This document shows, piece after piece, positions 32,818 to 41,586 of a stretch of DNA of 64,000 bases. The notes under the pieces are model-generated. The model worked only from the letters and a program-made list of their open reading frames with translations. It did no database searches and had not been told where the DNA came from. A program made the translations under genes and the position numbers. The stretch comes from Arcicella sp040387735 (GTDB taxonomy: Bacteria > Bacteroidota > Bacteroidia > Cytophagales > Spirosomataceae): assembly GCA_040387735.1 (NCBI GenBank), contig JAZKDE010000033.1, forward strand, positions 1-64,000, written 5' to 3'. Within the stretch, counting starts at the first letter, position 1, and every line of letters starts with the position of its first letter.

Positions 32818-32852
32818 GTATTTTTTTGTAAATTCACATAGAATTTTATCAT

Positions 32853-32978
32853 TTTTTAGACCACAGATTATACGAATTAGGCTTATCATCATTTACTAAT
32901 TTTCACAGATAGTATTTTCAAATCAGTGTAAATTTATAGTGACGACAGGGGTAATTCGTATAATCTGTGGTCTAAAAA
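32853..32978. repeat. Inverted repeat with 27-bp perfect arms
   Basis: The arm at 32853-32879 begins TTTTTAGACCACAGATTATA, and its exact complement is at 32952-32978. The 72-bp interior also has CACAGATAG and ATCAGTGTAAATT pieces. It could fold as a very stable hairpin in RNA. It lies between metF and the sensor kinase and may terminate metF. Confidence 0.85.
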
Positions 32979-33075
32979 TATAATCTTTAATTACTTGATT
33001 TACAGCAGATTAAAATAAATCGTTATCAATGGTACGAAATTTGTCTTAACGTAAATAACAAATAACCAAACCCTA

Positions 33076-36000
33076 ATGTCAAAACGCTTTACGTCCTTGC
33101 TTAAACTGATTTTTTTAAAGAAAAACATATTCCTAATCCTTGCTTTTGCGATGTTTGGATTAGCATTATTGATGTTTATTATTACTAAAAAAGGTCCCGT
33201 AAGTGCTACTGAAGATAAGTATTTATACGATATTCAGACGAAGATTCAAGATGAAATTAGAGCGTCAAATAGTGACTTGGACAAGATCTTACCCTTAGTT
33301 TCTACTTCCAAAGACACTACTTTTTCTCACCTCAAAACTCCCACAATTCTTCCCTATTATATTTTCAAAAATGGCAGACTTATCTTCTGGTCGGACTCTA
33401 AGTTTGTTCCTGATTATCAATTAGTTGAAGGCAATTACAACCTAAAATCGGTCATTACTACGCAGGGGAAATTTATCGCCAACCGCCGTTCAGTAATTGG
33501 TACGAATGATAATTTCGAAGTCGTTTCATTCGTAACACTTTACCGTCAATACGAATCCGAAAGCAATCACTTAAAGACAGCCTATAATCCAAATATTTTT
33601 ACGGCTGACCCACAAAATATTGATAATTTTCCCGTAGCGGCAACGCACTTAAATATGTACGCCGAAACGAAAGAGTTTTTATTTTCGGTTACTCCTTCCA
33701 AAGCCGATAACCTAAAAAATCAGTCGATTCCTGCCAATGTCATTTTGTTAGGTCTTCTCAGTATGTTTTTCTTGGTGTTATACCTTTTGGCGTGGATTTG
33801 GTTTATGAACAAAACACACCGTTATGGTCGGGCTTTTTTGCTATTAACGGGCTATTTTTTACTGTTTCGGGCCATTATGCTTTACTATAATATTCCGTTT
33901 ATTTTCTACGAATCAGCCCACTTCAACCCTAAATATTATAGTTCATCTTTCATAGCTCCGTCGCTCGGCGATTTAGTTTTAAACCTCATAGCGACCATCA
34001 TTTTATTGATTTATTTGGTTAATTATTATTTTAAAATGAGACGATATTTCTGGTTATTACATTTACCAACGCTCATTAAAAAGGTCATTTCTGTTTTCAT
34101 TATCATCCTGAGTTATTCCGTTTTTCAAGGATTTTATCGCCAATTATTAAATATTTACGAAAAATCAGCGTACTTATTAGACATTGCTTTGAGCATAGAT
34201 TTCTTAGAAAAACCACTAAAAATATCCTCAATTATTGCCTTTGTTTTAGTTTCAATTATTTACTTTTTGACTAACCATTTACTTGTTAATGTACTCATCA
34301 AGCTCAACCGAAATAAACCCCGTTGGGCATTTTATGCATTATTGATTGGGCTATTTATTTGGAGTATTTTTATTCTTGCGATTCAAGCTTCCAATATTTT
34401 ATTGATATTCTTGCACGGCTTGTACGTGGGAATCTTATTATTCAGCCAATTCCCTAAATTTCTCTATACATTCCGTTATCAAACTTCAATTTATTTCTTT
34501 TTGGGAGCGTTAACCTGTGCAACACTCGGAACTTATATCGTTTATAATCAAGCAATTAGAAAAGATTTCGTACAAAAACAGGCATTTGGAAAAAAATATT
34601 TAGCTGAAAATGACGAAATCGGTGAGTTTAAGTTAAGTAAAGCTAATGCTGATATTGGCAAAGATTCTACCTTGAAAGTTCTCATTAAATCAGCATTATT
34701 ACCCCGTGAACAGGTTCAAAATTATATTAGAAGAACCATTTTAGACAGTTACTTCGACTATTATGACACTGAGGTTTCAGCTTTTGACATTAACGGAAAG
34801 TCATTGGATAACGTATCGGACGCTCAGAGTTTTCAGACTTACGAATCTCGTTACAAAACCCTAAAATACCGTACCGACTATACCAATTTATTTTTTATCA
34901 ATGATGCCAGTAATAGTTACCAAAAACAATACATTGATTTTATTCCATTGCTCAATGAAGACAATAAGGCGATTGGTTACGTTATTTTAGATTTACGCAA
35001 ACGCAGTGATGCCACCCGTGATGCCGCACTCGCCGATTTGCCAACCAGCGGCGAAGAACAACTGGAAGCCAGTAATTATAGTTACGCTGTTTACGAAAAT
35101 GGCAAAGTCATAAAAACCGGTGGAAAAAGCTACAATTACGAGCGGAAAATGCCACTCAGTTTGGTAGAAGGCAAACAAATATCCGAAGAGGGAATTATTG
35201 ATAATGGTTATAATCACGTAGCTATTGAGAATAGGAATGGACGTAAAATTATCATTTCTTCGGAAAAAATCAGTTTAGCAACCATCTATTCTAACTTCTC
35301 ATTTCTGTTTTTAACCTTAGTAATTACCATTATTTTCATCGTTTTGATATATGCAGTTCGCTATGGATTCTCGAATTTGAACGTAAATTTTGCCACTAAA
35401 ATCCAGATTTATCTCAATATTGCTTTCCTTTTACCACTCATTTTGGTAGTCGGGATTACGCTCAGTATTATCGGAACGAAACTCTCCGAAAGCCAAGAAC
35501 AATCCTACGTCAGTCAGACTGAAAATGCAGGAATAAGTATTTTGCCTGCGGTTGATAGATTTATTAAAGGGAAAATGAGTACGCAATTTTTGACGGATAC
35601 GCTCAAAAATATTTCCACAAGTACTAAGAAATACGTGAGTGTTTTTGATACCACTGGACGATTATTAGCTACTAATAAATTACTGAGCTACGAAACAGGA
35701 ATCGTCTCAACTTACTTAAATCCAGAAGCTTACATCAGAATCATTGAGGAAAAAGAACACAATGCCATCATTCCAGAAAAGATGGGCAACCTTGATTTTA
35801 TGGGTTCTTACGTGGGGATTAATGCCAATGACGGTAAATTGGCGGGTATAGTAAATATTCCATTCTACGATTCTAAAGTGGCTTATGAAAAAGAAGTTGG
35901 TGCTGTTATCGGTTCATTGCTAAATACTTTTACTACTATATTTTTGGGGTTATTATTACTTTCATATTTTGCGTCTAATGTATTAACCGTCCCTTTACGA

Positions 36001-36822
36001 CTGATAACTAACAAGTTACGAAAAGTAGATTTGAGTAAACCAAGTGAACCCCTTTCTTGGCGTTCGGATGATGAAATTGGCGTTTTGATAAAAGCGTACA
36101 ACGATATGTTGGTAAAATTGGAGGAATCTAAAGTAGCTTTAGCTGATACAACCAAGCAATCGGCGTGGCAACAAATGGCCAAACAAGTGGTGCATGAAAT
36201 CAAAAATCCGCTTACACCGATGAAATTGTCCTTGCAATTACTCCAACATAAACTGTCGAGAGGAGCAACGATTGATACTGCCCAAATAAAAGACCAAATA
36301 GAATCATTGACAGGTCAAATTGACAATTTATCGTATATTGCCAATTCTTTTTCTGACTTTGCCCGACTACCAATTCCCAAACGGGAGGTTTTTGACTTTG
36401 TTTATGAGGTTAATAAAGTAGCGAATTTGTTCTTTGAAGATAAAAAAATTAACATCTCAAAAGACGTACCTAACCGAACGATTATGGTTTGGGGCGACCG
36501 TCAATTAACGGGAAATATCATCAATAACCTCTTGATGAATGCCATTCAATCGGTTCCTCATGAACGTAAACCTGTCATTAAAATCAAAGTAGAAATTAAT
36601 ACCGAAACCGTAACATTTAGTATTACCGACAACGGAATTGGCGTTTTGAAGGAAAATCACAGTAAAATTTTTATGCTCGATTTCTCTACTAAAGCCGAAG
36701 GAACGGGCGTTGGCTTGGCATTAGCAAAATGGGTGGTTGATAACTCTAAAGGAAGTATTTGGTTTGATACCGTACAAGATGTGGGTAGTACATTTTATTT
36801 CACCTTGCCCTTGGCGATTTAG
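33076..36822 (+). CDS. Large multi-pass sensor histidine kinase (NtrY-like), orphan
   Basis: A protein of 1248 residues. One N-terminal helix (LILAFAMFGLALLMFIITK) precedes an extracytoplasmic region, then seven or eight helices fill about 215-490. A second extracytoplasmic segment leads to further helices near 740-790 and a third sensor loop, then the helix FLGLLLLSYFASNVLTVPLR. HAMP spans about 980-1030. The dimerisation box is AKQVVHEIKNPLTPMKLSLQ (H1040), and the ATPase domain shows NNLLMNAIQSV, DNGIGV and STKAEGTGVGLALAKW. The signal is unknown. No response regulator is adjacent; LysE follows after 38 bp. Confidence 0.88.
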   Translation: MSKRFTSLLKLIFLKKNIFLILAFAMFGLALLMFIITKKGPVSATEDKYLYDIQTKIQDEIRASNSDLDKILPLVSTSKDTTFSHLKTPTILPYYIFKNGRLIFWSDSKFVPDYQLVEGNYNLKSVITTQGKFIANRRSVIGTNDNFEVVSFVTLYRQYESESNHLKTAYNPNIFTADPQNIDNFPVAATHLNMYAETKEFLFSVTPSKADNLKNQSIPANVILLGLLSMFFLVLYLLAWIWFMNKTHRYGRAFLLLTGYFLLFRAIMLYYNIPFIFYESAHFNPKYYSSSFIAPSLGDLVLNLIATIILLIYLVNYYFKMRRYFWLLHLPTLIKKVISVFIIILSYSVFQGFYRQLLNIYEKSAYLLDIALSIDFLEKPLKISSIIAFVLVSIIYFLTNHLLVNVLIKLNRNKPRWAFYALLIGLFIWSIFILAIQASNILLIFLHGLYVGILLFSQFPKFLYTFRYQTSIYFFLGALTCATLGTYIVYNQAIRKDFVQKQAFGKKYLAENDEIGEFKLSKANADIGKDSTLKVLIKSALLPREQVQNYIRRTILDSYFDYYDTEVSAFDINGKSLDNVSDAQSFQTYESRYKTLKYRTDYTNLFFINDASNSYQKQYIDFIPLLNEDNKAIGYVILDLRKRSDATRDAALADLPTSGEEQLEASNYSYAVYENGKVIKTGGKSYNYERKMPLSLVEGKQISEEGIIDNGYNHVAIENRNGRKIIISSEKISLATIYSNFSFLFLTLVITIIFIVLIYAVRYGFSNLNVNFATKIQIYLNIAFLLPLILVVGITLSIIGTKLSESQEQSYVSQTENAGISILPAVDRFIKGKMSTQFLTDTLKNISTSTKKYVSVFDTTGRLLATNKLLSYETGIVSTYLNPEAYIRIIEEKEHNAIIPEKMGNLDFMGSYVGINANDGKLAGIVNIPFYDSKVAYEKEVGAVIGSLLNTFTTIFLGLLLLSYFASNVLTVPLRLITNKLRKVDLSKPSEPLSWRSDDEIGVLIKAYNDMLVKLEESKVALADTTKQSAWQQMAKQVVHEIKNPLTPMKLSLQLLQHKLSRGATIDTAQIKDQIESLTGQIDNLSYIANSFSDFARLPIPKREVFDFVYEVNKVANLFFEDKKINISKDVPNRTIMVWGDRQLTGNIINNLLMNAIQSVPHERKPVIKIKVEINTETVTFSITDNGIGVLKENHSKIFMLDFSTKAEGTGVGLALAKWVVDNSKGSIWFDTVQDVGSTFYFTLPLAI

Positions 36823-36860
36823 ATTATTGTTAAGGTAGAATTCAAACGAACATAACAATC

Positions 36861-37496
36861 ATGACTGGAATAATCAACTACGAAACGTTTTTATTAACGG
36901 GAATTCTACTGAATATTACCCCAGGAAACGATACCATTTTCATTCTGTCGAGAAGTATGGCACAGGGGAAAAAAGCAGGGGTTATGTCCGTTTTAGGCAT
37001 TGCAACGGGTAGTATTATTCATACATTTTTAGCAGCATTTGGGTTATCAATTATTATCGCCAAATCAATTCTCGTCTTCAATATCATTAAATACGCTGGA
37101 GCAGCCTATCTTTTGTACATTGGTTTCAAAATGTTAACCGATAAAACCTCTTTGAACACCGAAAATTCAGTCGAAAATGAATCCGTTGATTACTTAAAAA
37201 TATACCGAGATGGCGTTATTACCAATGTTTTAAACCCTAAAGTTGCCCTATTTTTCATCGCTTTTTTGCCTCAATTTATTGATTCTAATTTAAAAAATAC
37301 CGTTTTACCATTTCTCACACTTGGCTTTTCATTTACGATTACTGGTACAATTTGGTGCTTAATTTTAGCTTTTTTTGCTTCTACTATTTTCTCAAAACTA
37401 AAGGTAAACAAAAACATTACGACTTACATCAATAAAATTTGTGGAATTGCTTTAATTGGACTCGGTATAAAAGTGGCTTTGACGGAAAGAAGATAA
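36861..37496 (+). CDS. LysE family translocator
   Basis: A protein of 211 residues with six hydrophobic helices. The family signature is LNITPGNDTIFILSRSMAQG in the first loop, followed by GVMSVLGIATGSIIHTFLAA and a central FNIIKYAGAAYLLYIGFKML. Relatives export amino acids. The helix after NPKVALFFIAFLPQFI is also typical. It starts 38 bp after the sensor kinase and may share its transcript, but no functional link is evident. Confidence 0.9.
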   Translation: MTGIINYETFLLTGILLNITPGNDTIFILSRSMAQGKKAGVMSVLGIATGSIIHTFLAAFGLSIIIAKSILVFNIIKYAGAAYLLYIGFKMLTDKTSLNTENSVENESVDYLKIYRDGVITNVLNPKVALFFIAFLPQFIDSNLKNTVLPFLTLGFSFTITGTIWCLILAFFASTIFSKLKVNKNITTYINKICGIALIGLGIKVALTERR

Positions 37497-37575
37497 ACCT
37501 TATTTATTACATTTCTTGCAAAAGTTTATGACATCCTCAAGTCTTGTATCACTAAAAAAATTATTAAACTGTATT

Positions 37576-38520
37576 CTACGAAATATAAACGCCACAGCTG
37601 ATTTCAAAGGTTTTACCACTTTCTAAGACCAATAAACCGTCGCCCGAATTAAAGGCATCAGTGTTTCCTGTCATTGGTTCAATAGCAATACAATCTCGGC
37701 TCGATGGAATATAAACAACGGTAAAAGTAAACCCGTCTTTCATGCCTTCTTGCCAAACATTTAAGGTCATATTTTTCTTTGGAGAATGAAGCTTTGAGAT
37801 AATTTTACTCGAAGGTTTCATCGCAAAAACCGCATCTAATGTCTTTCCTTTTAAATTTATTGCCCCTCCAAAATCCACATTTGTTTTATCGGCTGAAATC
37901 ATCTGACTATCAGAACTATATTGATGCGTTGCGGCAAAATCAATCTGCCAATCATCGGCTTTTTCACCTTCAACTTTAAAGTAAGGGTGCCAACCCAAAA
38001 CCATCGGCATATCGTTACTTCCTGTATTTTTTATGGAATAATGAATCTCTAAACCTTCGTCGGAACTAAAAATGTGAGAAATATCCAGCACAAATGGAAA
38101 CGGAAAACCAAAAGCTCCTCCAAAGTATGAATATCGTAAAGTCAAAATGGCTTCAACTTCATTTACAGTTTCTTCTACCACTTCAAAATTGGCAAAACTC
38201 ACAAAACCATGAATAGCATTTTGCAAACCAATTTCATTGATAGATAACTGATAATCAACATCTTGAAAACGATACTTTCCATTTCTGACCCGATTTCCCC
38301 AAGGAAATAAATGAGCCGAAGGGTAAGCTACCATATTAGACAAAAGTTGTTCCGCAGTATTGCCACAATCAATAACATGATGTAAATGACCATTTTTTTG
38401 CAGAGTCATTTTACGAATAATTCCCCCAAATTCGGGTAAAACATATAATGCTTCTCCCGTTTCTGGATTCGTCAAAACGTATTCTGTAAAATGTCCGAAT
38501 GGTTCTTTGGTAATTTTCAT
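37576..38520 (-). CDS. Aldose 1-epimerase family protein
   Basis: A protein of 314 residues with the galactose-mutarotase beta-supersandwich fold. Visible pieces are YVLPEFGGIIRKMTLQKNG, AHLFPWGNRVRNGKYRF (substrate Arg), NAIHGFVSFANFEV (His), PMVLGWHPYFKV (catalytic His) and CIAIEPMTGNTDAFN (Glu). It has no signal peptide. It should interconvert anomers of a hexose or a sugar phosphate. Short hairpin GATAGGTTTTTAACCTAT lies just before the start, possibly a leader feature. Confidence 0.92.
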   Translation of the reverse strand: MKITKEPFGHFTEYVLTNPETGEALYVLPEFGGIIRKMTLQKNGHLHHVIDCGNTAEQLLSNMVAYPSAHLFPWGNRVRNGKYRFQDVDYQLSINEIGLQNAIHGFVSFANFEVVEETVNEVEAILTLRYSYFGGAFGFPFPFVLDISHIFSSDEGLEIHYSIKNTGSNDMPMVLGWHPYFKVEGEKADDWQIDFAATHQYSSDSQMISADKTNVDFGGAINLKGKTLDAVFAMKPSSKIISKLHSPKKNMTLNVWQEGMKDGFTFTVVYIPSSRDCIAIEPMTGNTDAFNSGDGLLVLESGKTFEISCGVYIS

Positions 38521-38620
38521 TGGTAAGATAGGTTTTTAACCTATTTTTATGATTGTCATAATTAGACAAGACTGCATCTCAGACTGTGAATCTGAAATTA
38601 AATCTTGCCCTTCAAAATTT

Positions 38621-39391
38621 CTACATTTCTCCCTCAACCCCCAACCCAAAAAGGGCAAAATCATATTTTACGGGGTCATTGGGGTCAAGTTGTTTTAGAT
38701 TTTCCGTTAATTCTACTGCTGTTGTCCAATCTGGTTTGGGTCTTTTTATAAGTCCCAAATGTCGGGCCACTCTATCCACGTGTACATCGCATGGACATAT
38801 CAATTGCGAAGGTTTTATATTCGTCCAAATTCCAAAATCAACACCTTTATCATCTTGCCTTACCATCCATCTCAAAAACATATTGATTCGTTTACAAGAA
38901 GAGTTTCTAACTGGTGTGGCAATGTGTTTTCGAGTCCTTTCTGGAAAATCTTCCAAGCTAAAGAAACGTTCGTGAAAATTTATCAGGTTTTGTTTGATAT
39001 TTACCTCAATCACTGGGTTCTCAATTAAAAAAGCCTCCTCTAAACTATCGTGATTACGGTAAAAATCCTTAAACCAAGCAATAAAATAAAGCGTATCGGT
39101 AGCATTGAAGGTACGATGTTTAAAATTCAGGAAGCGTTTTAGATCAGATTCTTCGTGATTGAGTATGAAATCGTAAGGCGAATTATCCATTAATTGAATC
39201 AATTCTTTGCATTTATTGATAATCGTTTTGCGTTGTCCCCAAGCCAAAACTGCCGACCAAAACCCCATAATTTCAATATCTTGTTTCTGAGAAAAAAGGT
39301 GAGGAATACAGACGGGGTCGTTAGGAATAAAATTAGGCTGATTATACTGCAAATACTTTTCTTCTAATAAATCAGCAACGTAGGAAGTCAT
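38621..39391 (-). CDS. TIGR02757 family protein (DUF2400)
   Basis: A protein of 256 residues, full length for this family. Typical pieces are DPVCIPHLFSQKQDIEIMGF and AVLAWGQRKTIINKC, then FKHRTFNATDTLYFIAWFKD, CKRINMFLRWMVRQDDKGVD and CDVHVDRVARHLGLI. The last parts resemble the helix-hairpin-helix of DNA glycosylases, but the family has no proven enzyme activity. The function is unknown. The gene is single and convergent with nothing nearby. Confidence 0.9.
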   Translation of the reverse strand: MTSYVADLLEEKYLQYNQPNFIPNDPVCIPHLFSQKQDIEIMGFWSAVLAWGQRKTIINKCKELIQLMDNSPYDFILNHEESDLKRFLNFKHRTFNATDTLYFIAWFKDFYRNHDSLEEAFLIENPVIEVNIKQNLINFHERFFSLEDFPERTRKHIATPVRNSSCKRINMFLRWMVRQDDKGVDFGIWTNIKPSQLICPCDVHVDRVARHLGLIKRPKPDWTTAVELTENLKQLDPNDPVKYDFALFGLGVEGEM

Positions 39392-39482
39392 TTTGTGTGG
39401 GTATTATTGTCTATACCATGATTAAAAAAGGGTTTTCATTGACAAAATCTCTGTAATTTCCCAATCAAGGTTTTGGTAAAAA

Positions 39483-39650
39483 TCACTTAATCTTGGCAGC
39501 AAAAAAGGCGATAATTTTTGAGGGTATAGAAAATACCCAAACTAATACGGTATAAAGAAAGGCGAAGGTGGCAATGGCGGGAAAAGCCAGTGTATAAAGG
39601 ACATTAAAAACAATATGTCCAAAAGTTATTTGTCGCTTGTTGCGTGGCAT
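39483..39650 (-). CDS. Small hydrophobic protein, 55 residues
   Basis: An ATG at 39648-39650 opens a frame that ends at TGA 39483-39485. The product starts basic (MPRNKRQITFGHIV) and then has hydrophobic stretches (FNVLYTLAFPAIATFAFLY and VLVWVFSIPSKIIAFFAAKI). That pattern fits a one- or two-pass membrane peptide with a positive N-terminus. No family is recognised. The call rests on composition, a clean start and its position in an otherwise empty stretch. Confidence 0.5.
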   Translation of the reverse strand: MPRNKRQITFGHIVFNVLYTLAFPAIATFAFLYTVLVWVFSIPSKIIAFFAAKIK

Positions 39651-39674
39651 TTTTTACAATTATCTTTATTAATT

Positions 39675-39760
39675 AACAGTTATCAGTAAAAAAAGTTTTC
39701 TCAAGAGGAGCTAAATTATCGAATAATTCTTTCCTTGATAACTGTTTACTGATAACTGTT
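39675..39760. repeat. Inverted repeat AACAGTTATCAGTAAA, 16-bp arms
   Basis: AACAGTTATCAGTAAA (39675-39690) is the exact complement of 39745-39760. The core CAGTTATCAGT also occurs as an inverted pair at 45895-45966 and in related form at other intergenic sites and gene starts in the window. Confidence 0.75.
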
Positions 39761-39767
39761 CCCCAAA

Positions 39768-40736
39768 CTATGGTGTCATATAACTTATTTCTGCTCTAAT
39801 TCTTTTGTCCGAAGGGTTGAGTTTTTCAAAGGCTCTTGGCGATAATTTAATGATCACTTTATCACTTCCGATATCTGGTAATTTACCTACCACTTTGACC
39901 CAAATACTTTGTCCATTTGATGAATTTTTCACGTTCACCAGCGTACCTACTGGAGCAGAACGATGAAGAGCTAAATATTTTCCAGATTTATCTTCAACAT
40001 CAATTAATTCTGCCAAACCTGTTTCGATGGTCTTTCTGTAACCGGAAGCTGTTTTTGATGTCTCAGAAGAAGTCTTTGTATCACTTGGCTCCGTCGATTC
40101 TGTTGGTCTTTGGTTAACCGTACCGTTACCTAAATTGGTATCTTCAACTTTCACAACTTCGCCTCTACCGGGTAAATCTCCTGCTTTTTTTGCTCTTTCA
40201 TATTCCTGAGCATCTACAATAAGCACTTGACCTTGAGCAAGTTGGTCGGTTGTTAAGTTATTCCATTTACGCAAATCAGACATGGCAACTTTATATTTTG
40301 TTGCTACTGCGTACAGACCTTGTCCAGATTCAACCACGTGCGAAACCATCCTTACACTTTCGGTAGGCGGCGTAATTGGCGTAGCAGTAGAAGTTGGCAT
40401 TGGAACAGACTTATTAACTGGCCCTGTCGCAACTACAATACCTTTGTAGGGTATCTTGATAGTTTGCCCAACTTGTACACTTTCTGAAACGCCAGGATTG
40501 GCTAATTTAAACTCAGGCACTGAACTTCCGTAGCGTTTTACAATCGAATATAAGGTTTGTTTAGGAGCTACTTTGTACAAAACAAAAGTTTTGCCACCTT
40601 CTCTTTTTAGACCAATGGAGTCTTTGACAACTTCAGTAGCAAAAGTAGAAAATACGAGGGAAGACAAAGCACAAGTTAGAGCTGTTTTTACGGCGGATTT
40701 TGGGTTATAGTTCATAACCGACGAATTGATTTTCAT
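39768..40736 (-). CDS. LysM / RlpA-like peptidoglycan-associated protein
   Basis: A protein of 322 residues if it starts at 40736. Other possible starts are at 40745 and at 40715, the latter giving 315 residues and a tidier signal peptide. Two LysM modules follow, around 55-95 (YKVAPKQTLYSIVKRYGSSV) and 135-180 (HVVESGQGLYAVATKYKVAM). A Ser/Thr-rich linker leads to a C-terminal double-psi barrel like RlpA (TGLAELIDVEDKSGKYLALH and APVGTLVNVKNSSNGQSIWV). LysM binds peptidoglycan. Whether the RlpA-like part is active is unknown. The gene overlaps the DUF4905 gene by a few codons. Confidence 0.88.
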   Translation of the reverse strand: MKINSSVMNYNPKSAVKTALTCALSSLVFSTFATEVVKDSIGLKREGGKTFVLYKVAPKQTLYSIVKRYGSSVPEFKLANPGVSESVQVGQTIKIPYKGIVVATGPVNKSVPMPTSTATPITPPTESVRMVSHVVESGQGLYAVATKYKVAMSDLRKWNNLTTDQLAQGQVLIVDAQEYERAKKAGDLPGRGEVVKVEDTNLGNGTVNQRPTESTEPSDTKTSSETSKTASGYRKTIETGLAELIDVEDKSGKYLALHRSAPVGTLVNVKNSSNGQSIWVKVVGKLPDIGSDKVIIKLSPRAFEKLNPSDKRIRAEISYMTP

Positions 40737-41481
40737 TTTTAACATATAACAAAGTATCGGATTTCATAGTAAATGTATCTATTCCAATTCCTTCGGTTTG
40801 GGCGATGAGGTCGTTTAATAAAATTTCTCTGGCTCGGTTGGTTACCAAAAGGTAATTTTGGAATGATTTATCTCTGTAAATATAATAAGAAATTATAATC
40901 TTGTTACTTATTTCAAGATAATCTACTGCTTTTTGGGCTTCAATGTCCAATAAACGATATAAAAATTTAAAAATTGTTGGAAAATGAGGACTCGTTTCAG
41001 GGTAATGAATTACGGAGGGAGTCACGGAGTGATTAAGTGGCGGAGTGACGGAGTGATGGAATGATTGAGCGAAATTCGGTATTTTTTTACTCAAATCAAT
41101 ATTTTTATAGACTGGAAAATTATTCTCCAATTGATAGACAGTCAAAGTCGTTTCTTTAAAATCAAAGAAAACCCAACTATCTAAACGTTCGATAACTGCT
41201 CCTGTTTGTACATCAAGGATTAGAAGCCCTTCGGGTTCTGGTTTTTGTTGAGATGAATATTTGTGTAAAATCAAGTATTCATCAAAAATACCTACCAAAC
41301 CCAACCACCATGATTTTTCGGGACGAATATTTTCCCATAAAACCTCTCCTGTCAAGAGATTAACTGCGGAAAAACTCACCTGACGACTCAGTTCATCTCG
41401 AATTTCCAAAGCGACATAATTACCACTGAAAGTTGTGTTCCAGATTTTTCCAGAGAAAGTATGATTTAGTTTTTGTTTCAT
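40705..41481 (-). CDS. DUF4905 domain protein
   Basis: A protein of 258 residues from the ATG at 41479-41481. Repeated beta-strand phrases such as SAVNLLTGEVLWENIRPEKS and GLLILDVQTGAVIERLDSW suggest a small beta-propeller-like fold. This matches a Cytophagales-type family of unknown function (DUF4905). The stretch FHHSVTPPLNHSVTPSVIHY in the middle is not expected in a propeller; it is encoded by a repetitive DNA tract at 41012-41069 and may be an insertion. The 3' end overlaps the LysM gene start, so the two are coupled. Confidence 0.78.
   Translation of the reverse strand: MKQKLNHTFSGKIWNTTFSGNYVALEIRDELSRQVSFSAVNLLTGEVLWENIRPEKSWWLGLVGIFDEYLILHKYSSQQKPEPEGLLILDVQTGAVIERLDSWVFFDFKETTLTVYQLENNFPVYKNIDLSKKIPNFAQSFHHSVTPPLNHSVTPSVIHYPETSPHFPTIFKFLYRLLDIEAQKAVDYLEISNKIIISYYIYRDKSFQNYLLVTNRAREILLNDLIAQTEGIGIDTFTMKSDTLLYVKNENQFVGYEL
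41012..41069. repeat. CGGAGTGACGGAGTGATGGA-type repeat inside DUF4905
   Basis: The plus strand carries GGAGTGA/TGGAATGA units with one or two changes each. On the coding strand it yields HSVTPPLNHSVTP. It keeps the frame open. Confidence 0.7.
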
Positions 41482-41586
41482 TGATAATATTGTCACAAAA
41501 TTAGGGGGAATTGGCAGCAAATATCATTACAATTTTGGTTTGCCTAAATGATGAATAGTCAAATACCTTGTCTATTTACAAAAACG

